From Desulfatirhabdium butyrativorans (GTDB lineage Bacteria; Desulfobacterota; Desulfobacteria; Desulfobacterales; JAIFKL01): a stretch of 5,993 nucleotides of DNA. Positions 1 to 5,916 of the stretch are shown here, one piece after another. The stretch is from positions 1 through 5,993 of the forward strand of contig DZCT01000320.1 in assembly GCA_022736535.1 (NCBI GenBank), given 5' to 3'. A program made the position numbers and the translations under genes. The number at the start of each line of letters is the position of its first letter. Position 1 is the first letter of the stretch. The notes under the pieces are model-generated. The model searched no databases, had not been told where the DNA came from, and was given only the letters and a program-made list of their open reading frames with translations.

Positions 1-2141
1 CTGTCTTTGACCGTATCCGGCTGCGTTCCGGCTCATCCGAATCGCCCGGAAAATCTTTTCACGATCCGGTTTCCCTGAACATGGAGAAGGGAAACGAAGC
101 CGTATTTCCCCGCAGGCATTTCTCACAGGATCCGGCGGCGGCATATAAGACATTGTTTGACGATTTTCTCTTGAATATCAAAAAATTGAAGTCGGACATC
201 GGATTCTGTTTCTACTTTGAAAGTCTGATTTCAATTTTGGAAAAGTATTGCTGGTGTATTCCTTTTTCAAGCGACCCGAACCTGAACGACATTTCCCTGT
301 TCGATCACTCATTCAGCACAGCAGGAATTGCTCAGGCATTATTCCTCTATCATCAGCCCCGTAACAGTATTCCCCGCTTAGACGACAAAGAAGAAAAATT
401 CATCCTGTTAGCCGGTGATCTTTCCGGCATTCAAAACTACATTTTCGACATCAGCCGTGACAGCGGACGAGGCATTTCCAAAATTTTCCGCGCCCGGTCT
501 TTCTTTCTTCAAGCTTTGACCCGCTCTGTGCTGATCGAAATTCAGCGCAGAACCGGCATATTTTCCGTGTGCCGTCTCGTGGATTCCGGCGGCAAATTCA
601 TTCTCCTCATGCCGATGACAGACAAACTCAGCGAGACGCTTGATAAATTAGATAAAGATGTGCAGTTTTGGTTCAGAAAAAACTTCAAAGGCTTGCTCAC
701 ATTGAATCTGGCATGGGATACCTGTTTGACTCAGCAGGATTTTTCCTTGCAGAAATTTCAGTCAAAAATGGACGAGGCAAATGAGTCTCTTGAAAGAGCA
801 AAATATCAGAAACTCAAAAAGACCTTTGCAGAAAAGGGAACATTGCTTGAGCAAGACTATGACGAGCGGGAGGGCGGAAATTGCGCTCTGTGCCGCTTCA
901 ATGCGGCGGATGCAAAGGCGTCTCAGGAATATGAAAGAGACAAAGGCATCGCAATTGCTATTTGCAAAACTTGCTATGAGCAGATGGATTATATCGGCAA
1001 AAATTTGCCTGAAACCCAATATCTCATTTATGGCAAACAGGGAAAGATTCCGCTGTTCGGAGATATTGCTTTGACTCTTTCCAAAAACTCACCTGCAAAT
1101 CTTAACGAGATATTTCATGTGGAATCGCTCACGGACACAGGACAATTCACCCGAAGCCGCATAGCCCGTTATCTGCCCAAAATCAGAGAAGAAGAATTGA
1201 ATGATAAAAAATGGTTCGATCTGCTTACGGAAGGTTTTGATAACGAGGCATTGCAAAAAGAGAGCTTCATCAAGACCTTTAACGCCATTGCTCACAAGTC
1301 CAAAAAAGAAGACAAAGACGGAAATCTGATCGGCAGAAGTCTGCTCGGATTTTTGAAAGCCGATGTTGACAATCTGGGGCTGATTTTCAGTCTGGGATTG
1401 GGAGAACATCTTTCCGCTGCCCGGCTTTCCTGCCTGTCCCGAATGCTGAATCTCTTTTTTTCGGAATATCTCGTGGAACTGGCAAAAGAGAAATTTCAGG
1501 ATATGTATGTGGTGTTTGCGGGCGGAGATGATCTCTTTGTGGTGGGACCCTGGCATCAGAGCATTGCCTTTGCCATTGAACTGAGAAAAAAGCTCTCTCT
1601 TTTTTGTGCGGAAAACAAAGACATCACGCTTTCCGCGGGCATTCTGGTCGGCAAGCCCAGAATGCCTATGCGAAAAGCCGCCGAGCTTGCAGAAGAGGCA
1701 TTGGAAAAAGCCAAAGCTGCGCCAGACGAGGCATTGGAAAAAGCCAAAGCTGCGCCAGACAAGGATTCAGTCTGTGTTTTCGGAGAAACGGCAAAATGGG
1801 ATGAATTGGAGCAATTGATTGAGTGGGGCAAAAAATTCGACAAGGCTTTGGAAGATAAGGAGAGAACCGGATTCAGCACAGCTTTTCTGTACCGGCTGCT
1901 GACTTATCACCGCATGTATCGGCAATTTAAGCGGGAAGATCAAAGTAAAATCCGTTTCGGCAGATATTTGTCGCTGGCGCATTATGATATTGGCAGGAAT
2001 ATCCGAAAAGAAAAGTATGACAATCAGAAAGAATTGAATATGCTGTTGCATATTTTCGCTGTCTCATATTCCAAGCCGCAGGGGATTGAACGACTTAATA
2101 TTCCTTTATATTACGCCATCAATCTGAACCGGAGCAATTAA
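1..2141 (+). CDS. cas10: Cas10/Csm1, large subunit of type III-A CRISPR effector (5' partial)
   Basis: Signature subunit of the Csm interference complex. In this family it senses target RNA and then makes cyclic oligoadenylate from ATP; many members also cut ssDNA with an N-terminal HD domain. The frame is open from base 3, and the 26 codons before the ATG at 81 (starting VFDRIRL) resemble the conserved family segment just after the HD domain. The ATG at 81 is therefore internal; the true start and any HD domain lie outside. Numbering from that ATG: first palm with LAGDLSGIQNYIF at 110-122; zinc-binding pairs C268/C271 and C295/C298; second palm with KADVDNLG at 426-433 and the catalytic GGDD at 481-484; then a helical C-terminal domain ending at 686. 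Both palm motifs and all four cysteines are intact, so cOA synthesis is predicted. An exact 11-residue duplication sits at 539-560. Identity is near certain; HD activity cannot be judged here. Confidence 0.97.
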   Translation, partial: VFDRIRLRSGSSESPGKSFHDPVSLNMEKGNEAVFPRRHFSQDPAAAYKTLFDDFLLNIKKLKSDIGFCFYFESLISILEKYCWCIPFSSDPNLNDISLFDHSFSTAGIAQALFLYHQPRNSIPRLDDKEEKFILLAGDLSGIQNYIFDISRDSGRGISKIFRARSFFLQALTRSVLIEIQRRTGIFSVCRLVDSGGKFILLMPMTDKLSETLDKLDKDVQFWFRKNFKGLLTLNLAWDTCLTQQDFSLQKFQSKMDEANESLERAKYQKLKKTFAEKGTLLEQDYDEREGGNCALCRFNAADAKASQEYERDKGIAIAICKTCYEQMDYIGKNLPETQYLIYGKQGKIPLFGDIALTLSKNSPANLNEIFHVESLTDTGQFTRSRIARYLPKIREEELNDKKWFDLLTEGFDNEALQKESFIKTFNAIAHKSKKEDKDGNLIGRSLLGFLKADVDNLGLIFSLGLGEHLSAARLSCLSRMLNLFFSEYLVELAKEKFQDMYVVFAGGDDLFVVGPWHQSIAFAIELRKKLSLFCAENKDITLSAGILVGKPRMPMRKAAELAEEALEKAKAAPDEALEKAKAAPDKDSVCVFGETAKWDELEQLIEWGKKFDKALEDKERTGFSTAFLYRLLTYHRMYRQFKREDQSKIRFGRYLSLAHYDIGRNIRKEKYDNQKELNMLLHIFAVSYSKPQGIERLNIPLYYAINLNRSN
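1695..1760 (+). repeat. 33-bp perfect tandem duplication inside cas10
   Basis: Bases 1695-1727 and 1728-1760 are identical, so the protein carries EALEKAKAAPD twice in a row (residues 539-560 counted from the ATG at 81). The unit is a multiple of three and keeps the frame. It falls at the end of a helix after the GGDD palm, where family members normally have a single EKAK-type segment followed by the K-x-S/I-x-x-FG strand. The exact identity points to a recent slippage or unequal-recombination event. The effect on function is unknown. Confidence 0.97.
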
Positions 2142-2142
2142 T

Positions 2143-2214
2143 CCGGAGTGCAAAAATAAGCGCAGCGTTTTTTTGCAGTGCGAAAAATCGCTTCGCTCTA
2201 TTTTCGCACTCCGG
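2143..2214. repeat. 72-nt imperfect palindrome / long stem-loop between cas10 and csm2
   Basis: Almost the whole cas10-csm2 gap folds on itself. CCGGAGTGC (2143-2151) pairs with GCACTCCGG (2206-2214). After an A/C mismatch, AAAATA (2153-2158) pairs with TATTTT (2199-2204). AGCG (2159-2162) then pairs with CGCT (2194-2197), with C2198 bulged. AGCG (2164-2167) pairs with CGCT (2189-2192), and TTTTT (2169-2173) with AAAAA (2183-2187), leaving a small loop near 2176-2180. No T-run follows the stem, so it does not look like an intrinsic terminator. The structure resembles a REP or small MITE-like palindrome. As RNA it could protect or separate the cas10 and csm2 parts of the message, which is inference. 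Confidence 0.9.
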
Positions 2215-2220
2215 AAGGAG
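2215..2220 (+). promoter_or_regulatory. Ribosome binding site of csm2
   Basis: AAGGAG starts immediately after the hairpin's 3' arm and lies 8 nt before the ATG at 2229. This fixes the csm2 start there. The alternative in-frame GTG at 2178 lies in the hairpin loop region and has no such site. Confidence 0.85.
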
Positions 2221-2228
2221 CGGACACC

Positions 2229-2630
2229 ATGAGTTATTTTGACGAAAAAGGCAATATCCGAGAGGGGCTTTTAGATACAGAAGCGTCTGATTTTGCCAAA
2301 AAATTTGTGAAATTCTATAAGAATGGAGAGATAGACAAAAAAAATTCCTTATCATCGTCTCAACTGCGGCGGTTTTTCGGCGAATTCAGACAATTGGAAA
2401 AAAAAGTGAGGGCAAAGGACTTTGACGCGGTCAAGCCCCTGATCAAAATGGTCAAATCCAAAGCGAGCTATGCCGCGAATCCGAAGAACCCGAAAATACC
2501 GGATGCGTTCAAAAAGTTTCTGATTGAAAACGTGGACAAGATCAATGAGGAAAAAGACTTCAAAGCCTTTATGCTGCATTTTGAAGCGGTGGTCGGTTTT
2601 TGTTACGGATTAGGCATGAAAAACGATTGA
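2229..2630 (+). CDS. csm2: Csm2, small subunit of type III-A CRISPR effector
   Basis: A 133-residue protein, the usual size for Csm2. In the Csm complex several copies form the inner filament along the crRNA-target RNA duplex; it has no known catalytic activity. Family features seen here are the LSSSQLRRFF helix at 41-50, a middle helix with the K-S-K-A-S-Y segment at 76-81, and a C-terminal helix with FMLHFEAVVGF at 114-124. The protein is Lys-rich and predicted all-helical, with no signal peptide or membrane segment. The start at 2229 is chosen for its AAGGAG site. It is separated from cas10 by the long hairpin and from csm3 by only 9 nt. The order cas10-csm2-csm3 supports the call and makes Cmr5, the type III-B counterpart, unlikely. 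Confidence 0.95.
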   Translation: MSYFDEKGNIREGLLDTEASDFAKKFVKFYKNGEIDKKNSLSSSQLRRFFGEFRQLEKKVRAKDFDAVKPLIKMVKSKASYAANPKNPKIPDAFKKFLIENVDKINEEKDFKAFMLHFEAVVGFCYGLGMKND

Positions 2631-2637
2631 AAGGAAG
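2631..2637 (+). promoter_or_regulatory. Ribosome binding site of csm3
   Basis: AAGGAAG begins right after the csm2 stop codon. It serves two adjacent in-frame ATGs, at 2640 and 2643. Spacing from AAGGA is 4 nt to the first and 7 nt to the second, so the second may be the one used. The difference is one methionine. Confidence 0.7.
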
Positions 2638-2639
2638 AG

Positions 2640-3350
2640 ATGATGATACTGAACTCGCTGAAAATCCTCACAGGACAGATCGAAGTCCTCACAGGGCTTC
2701 ACATCGGCGCGTCCCATGCAGATATTGAAATCGGCGGCTTGGACAATCCGATCATCAAAGACCCCTGGACCCGTCTGCCTTATATTCCCGGGTCTTCTCT
2801 GAAAGGAAAACTGCGTTCCCTGATGGAAATGAAAACAGGGAAATTCACGGAAGACGGCAAGCCCTGCGATTGCGCCGAACCGACTTGTCCGATATGCCCG
2901 GTTTTCGGGACTTCGGCAAAGAAACGCCCGGCAAATTTAGGTCCGACACGGATTATTGTCCGAGATGCGTATCTTTCCAAAAAATGGAAAAAACTTTTTG
3001 AAGAAGGCGAACTGATTCCGGAAGTCAAATATGAGAATGCCATCAACCGAATCAACGGTGTGGCAAATCCCCGCCCCCTTGAACGTGTGCCAGCCGGTGT
3101 GGAGTTTGACTTCTCCATTTCTTTCAAGGTCTTTGACACGGATCGTTCGGAGTATTTCGACACGGTGCTGAAAGCAATGGCAATGTTGGAATCGGACGCC
3201 TTGGGCGGCGCCGGCTCACGAGGATGCGGACAAATCCGCTTTGTGAATGTCCTGATTGACAATGAGAAACAAGCCGAAGATTTTTTGAACTCATACAGGG
3301 AGTCATCATGCTCTGCCGATACCGCGTCAAAACCGAGTCCCCGCTCATAA
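2640..3350 (+). CDS. csm3: Csm3, Cas7-family backbone RAMP and target-RNA endonuclease
   Basis: Backbone subunit of the Csm complex. Multiple copies wrap the crRNA spacer and, in studied homologues, each cuts the bound target RNA at 6-nt steps. The protein has 236 residues from the ATG at 2640. Visible motifs are GLHIGAS at 19-25; GGLDNPIIKD at 32-41, in which D35 aligns with the catalytic Asp (D33 of the Streptococcus thermophilus protein, from memory); LPYIPGSSLKGKLRS at 47-61; a cysteine cluster C76, C78, C83, C86 that is probably zinc-binding; the thumb segment NAINRINGVANPRPLERVPAG from 133; and the Gly-rich loop GGAGSRGCG at 189-197. The catalytic Asp is present, so RNA cleavage is predicted. 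The last 14 codons overlap csm4 in another frame and encode a Ser/Pro-rich tail. The start could equally be 2643. Confidence 0.96.
   Translation: MMILNSLKILTGQIEVLTGLHIGASHADIEIGGLDNPIIKDPWTRLPYIPGSSLKGKLRSLMEMKTGKFTEDGKPCDCAEPTCPICPVFGTSAKKRPANLGPTRIIVRDAYLSKKWKKLFEEGELIPEVKYENAINRINGVANPRPLERVPAGVEFDFSISFKVFDTDRSEYFDTVLKAMAMLESDALGGAGSRGCGQIRFVNVLIDNEKQAEDFLNSYRESSCSADTASKPSPRS
3297..3302 (+). promoter_or_regulatory. Ribosome binding site of csm4
   Basis: AGGGAG, inside the csm3 coding sequence, lies 5 nt before the csm4 ATG at 3308. It supports that start and the 43-nt overlap. Confidence 0.7.
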
Positions 3351-4315
3351 CGCCGCTGATGTCCGACACTTTTTTCGGGCATTTCTGCTGGGCAGTCCGC
3401 TATCGGGAAGGCGAGTCATTTCTTACGGATTTCCTCAATGGCTACTCGGAGGGCAAAACCGCGCCGCTGCTCTTTTCATCCGCATTTCCGAGCGGCTGTC
3501 TGCCCCGCCCCGCGCTGCCCGCGCCGAGCCGTCAAAGGCTCAAGATATTTGTGAGCAAACATTTTCACGATGATGTATTTGAGGGCGTCTCCAAGTTGAA
3601 GAAATGGAGTAAAAAGAAATGGGTTTCGCTCTCGCAATGGAAGCGACTTCGAGCGAATTATTCAGACCTGAATTTGTATGAAATCTTTCTTGAATCCGAT
3701 ACAGACAAAGACGACTACGCTGTTGCAACTGAAATTGCAGCATCCAATACCATCAACCGCCTGAGCGGAACTGTGCCGGAAGAGGGCGGCGGCGGACTGT
3801 TTCACCGAGTCAAATCTTGGTTTCAGCATCCTTTTGATCTGTATGTGGAAATTAATGACTCGCAAGTACGAGACATTGCGGATTGGTTTCTCACAGAATA
3901 TCTCCCGCAAAACGGTTTCGGCGCGGACAAATCCGTAGGCATGGGCTGCCTTTCGATTCAAAGAGATACGAATTTTGACGAGCAAATCTTCAGACTGGAA
4001 AATGCCAATGCCCGGGTCTCGCTCTCGCTCGCATCTTTTCCGGGAATCGGCGGTTACAAGGCATTCTACCGCCTGAAAAGCAAATTCGGAAAATTAGGCG
4101 GAAATTTTGCTTTTTCCAGTCCGACTGACGGCAATCCCAGACCTTTCAAAAAACCGATACTGATGTATGAACCCGGCGCGGTTTTTTTCTGCCCCGAAGC
4201 TCTGAACACAAAGTCGCTTCTGAGTCATGTTCATTCGGATGAACGTATTCGTCATTGCGGCATTCCGCTGACCCTGCCGTTTTTCATTGAGGAGTCATAT
4301 CATGCCCGGACCTAA
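3308..4315 (+). CDS. csm4: Csm4, Cas5-like RAMP subunit of type III-A effector
   Basis: Csm4 contacts Cas10 and holds the 5' repeat-derived handle of the crRNA at the foot of the Csm complex. The 335 residues are near family size. Features seen are a first beta strand followed by PLMSDTFFGHFCWAVRY from residue 16, which corresponds to the family's S-D-T-x-x-G-x-x-x-W segment; NTINRLSGTV at 147-156; the Gly-rich RAMP loop NGFGADKSVGMG at 202-213; and a C-terminal region with KPILMYEPGAVFF. No catalytic residues are expected in this subunit. The start at 3308 is chosen because the next ATG (3359) would remove the first conserved strand, and because AGGGAG precedes it. The gene overlaps csm3 by 43 nt and csm5 by 14 nt, which suggests translational coupling. 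Confidence 0.93.
   Translation: MLCRYRVKTESPLITPLMSDTFFGHFCWAVRYREGESFLTDFLNGYSEGKTAPLLFSSAFPSGCLPRPALPAPSRQRLKIFVSKHFHDDVFEGVSKLKKWSKKKWVSLSQWKRLRANYSDLNLYEIFLESDTDKDDYAVATEIAASNTINRLSGTVPEEGGGGLFHRVKSWFQHPFDLYVEINDSQVRDIADWFLTEYLPQNGFGADKSVGMGCLSIQRDTNFDEQIFRLENANARVSLSLASFPGIGGYKAFYRLKSKFGKLGGNFAFSSPTDGNPRPFKKPILMYEPGAVFFCPEALNTKSLLSHVHSDERIRHCGIPLTLPFFIEESYHART
4289..4294 (+). promoter_or_regulatory. Ribosome binding site of csm5
   Basis: GAGGAG within the end of csm4 lies 7 nt before the ATG at 4302. It decides that start over the in-frame TTG at 4287, which would sit upstream of the site. Confidence 0.75.
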
Positions 4316-5750
4316 GCCTAAGCCGCACACCCCCATACTTGAGCCTTGCCGTGTCCGTCTGCATCTGCTTTCTCCCATTCACATCGGAACCGGAGAGGAA
4401 TTTGATCCCTTTTCCTATATCATCCGAGACGGGCGGCTTTTTCTCATTGACTTGGTCAAATGGATGGAAATGTATCCCGAAAAAGAAGAACTGCATAACA
4501 TGATGGATTCCGACAGTTTTTCAATGATTCGTTCCTACATTGCCGAACATTTTGACCTGAAAACTTCCGCCACGGCGATTCGCTGCGAAATTCCTATTCA
4601 GAATGAGGACTTGCTGAAAACCTATCAAAAGGCAATTCAGAACAGAAATGCCCAAAATCAGGTTCTGATTCATCCCACGATGCGGAACGATCTTCTCATG
4701 GAAGCCTATCTCCCCGGAAGCTCCATCAAAGGCGCAATCCGCACGGCAATTGCTGATTATTTTGCAAAAGACGCCGGTGTGGAATCGCGAGATGAACATC
4801 CCCGCAACAATCCTGAATACAATAAAAAGATTTTCGGTTCTATCCAAAACGATCCCCTGCGGAAGCTGAAAATTCCGGATGTCTCGCTGGGGAAAAACAG
4901 CACCGTGATTATGGAGGCAACAGAATATCCTCTCAAGGATAAGACATTGACGCCCAAAGGCGCGGTGGAAGTCACGAAAAGTCTGTGTGAAAGCGGAAAA
5001 GCTTGCATATATCCTTTCAAATTTTTCATGGGAACATTGGATTTCAGATTTAAAAACATCGGCTTGCAGGAATTAATTGATATTTTGTATCGCTTCTATG
5101 TCCCCAAATATGAAGATGAATACGAGAAATTTTTTCAATATCCGAAGGCGAGAGACATTCGTGAGAAAATTCAGATTCTGAGTCAGACAGTTGCCGGATT
5201 GAAAAGTAATGAAACCCTGATTCGCACGGGGCATTTTTCTCATGTGGAATGTGTGACGCTGAATGATGTCCGCAAGCCCCAAACCCGAAAAGGCGAAGAC
5301 GGACATCCCCTGCCCTGGGGACAGACCCGGACGCTGGCAAACGGGCTTTATCCATTCGGCTGGGCAAAATTGGAATTTTCCGATATAGTTTCAAATCCCA
5401 GACCGGCAAGACAATGGAAATTTTTTCAGAAAACAGCCGTAAAAATTCCTGTTCAGAAACAGCCTGTGTTTCACAAAACAATACCGGCTCCTGCGCCTTT
5501 GCCGAGAAATCTCGTTTTGTCCAAGCCCGCAGCGGAAGAAAAGCCTCGGGTTTCCGGTCTGCTCAATGAGTTGCAAGTCATTCAGGCGAATGACCGTTTC
5601 GGCATGGATCGGCTCATAGATGCGCTTGAACTGCTTGAAGATGAAGCAGAGCAAAAGGAACTGGCAGCGGCGATTCAAAATAAATTGGAAGCTGCGGGAA
5701 CGTGGAAAAAACATCCCCGGAAATCAGATATTGAAATTTGGTTGGGGTGA
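4302..5750 (+). CDS. csm5: Csm5, RAMP cap subunit of type III-A effector, with helical C-terminal extension
   Basis: Csm5 caps the Csm complex at the crRNA 3' end and is needed in studied systems for 3' trimming of crRNA by host nucleases. The protein has 482 residues from the ATG at 4302, somewhat long for the family. RAMP features seen are LSPIHIGTG at 23-31, YLPGSSIKGAIRTAI at 136-150, and a closing LYPFGWAKLEF strand ending at 359. After this lies a Pro-rich, probably flexible linker (about 366-417, with the PAPAPLP segment). A charged helical domain follows (about 418-482, from SGLLNELQ to the final IEIWLG). This tail is outside the RAMP fold, and I do not recognise a precise named domain. 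The gene overlaps csm4 by 14 nt and is the last gene seen in the operon. Confidence 0.94.
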   Translation: MPGPKPKPHTPILEPCRVRLHLLSPIHIGTGEEFDPFSYIIRDGRLFLIDLVKWMEMYPEKEELHNMMDSDSFSMIRSYIAEHFDLKTSATAIRCEIPIQNEDLLKTYQKAIQNRNAQNQVLIHPTMRNDLLMEAYLPGSSIKGAIRTAIADYFAKDAGVESRDEHPRNNPEYNKKIFGSIQNDPLRKLKIPDVSLGKNSTVIMEATEYPLKDKTLTPKGAVEVTKSLCESGKACIYPFKFFMGTLDFRFKNIGLQELIDILYRFYVPKYEDEYEKFFQYPKARDIREKIQILSQTVAGLKSNETLIRTGHFSHVECVTLNDVRKPQTRKGEDGHPLPWGQTRTLANGLYPFGWAKLEFSDIVSNPRPARQWKFFQKTAVKIPVQKQPVFHKTIPAPAPLPRNLVLSKPAAEEKPRVSGLLNELQVIQANDRFGMDRLIDALELLEDEAEQKELAAAIQNKLEAAGTWKKHPRKSDIEIWLG

Positions 5751-5760
5751 GAGAGAGGTC

Positions 5761-5785
5761 AGGGGTTCTCGTTCCCACGCTCTGC
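5761..5785. repeat. Possible fragment of a dispersed hairpin repeat
   Basis: Just after csm5, the stretch 5765-5785 (GTTCTCGTTCCCACGCTCTG plus C) resembles the left half of a dispersed palindrome that, from memory, recurs in many proteobacterial genomes. That element normally continues with the mirror sequence CGTGGGAACG, which is absent here. The sequence instead turns to CTCAATGCCG. It may be a truncated copy or coincidence. The call rests on recollection and the missing arm limits confidence. Confidence 0.35.
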
Positions 5786-5808
5786 CTCAATGCCGTCAAG
5801 TTAAGCAG

Positions 5809-5916
5809 AAATCCCCCCTTGAGGGGGGCGGGGGGGTGTTCCGGCGCTGGGAGATTTCTCCGGGACAGCGTACCGCCTCCCCGCAGACACCCCCCTGCCC
5901 CCTCAAGGGGGGATTT
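5809..5916. repeat. GC-rich palindromic repeat element (MITE/REP-like) downstream of csm5
   Basis: Arms at 5809-5839 and 5887-5916 are near-perfect inverted copies. The left arm starts AAATCCCCCCTTGAGGGG and the right arm ends CCCCTCAAGGGGGGATTT. They differ mainly in G-run length and one base. Each arm also contains its own small palindrome (CCCCCCTTGAGGGGGG). The roughly 47-nt centre has an inner hairpin: CGCTG (5844-5848) with CAGCG (5866-5870), and GGAGA (5850-5854) with TCTCC (5857-5861). The structure and its intergenic position fit a non-coding dispersed repeat. Chance ORFs across it on both strands give Pro/Gly-rich proteins and are not genes. Because a short T-run (5914-5917) follows the GC-rich stem, it could also end the csm transcript, though this is inferred only. 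Confidence 0.88.

Noticed and set aside
1089..1879. Long minus-strand open frames opposite cas10
   Set aside because: They are antisense to highly conserved Cas10 motifs, lack ribosome sites and resemble no family I know. They are by-products of codon composition.
2143..2214. Intrinsic terminator after cas10
   Set aside because: The stem is long but is followed by AAGGAG and a start codon, not a T-run. The internal T7 run (2168-2174) is inside the stem.
2178..2228. Upstream in-frame GTG start for csm2, adding 17 residues
   Set aside because: The GTG lies in the loop region of the 72-nt hairpin with no ribosome site, and the added residues are just translated palindrome. The ATG at 2229 has AAGGAG at ideal spacing.
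2337..2405. Two A8 runs in csm2 (2337-2344 and 2398-2405) as programmed slippage sites
   Set aside because: The frame is intact through both. Shifted frames soon reach stops, and AAA lysine codons are common in this Lys-rich protein.
4287..4301. In-frame TTG start for csm5
   Set aside because: The GAGGAG ribosome site lies downstream of the TTG's first bases, so it can only serve the ATG at 4302.
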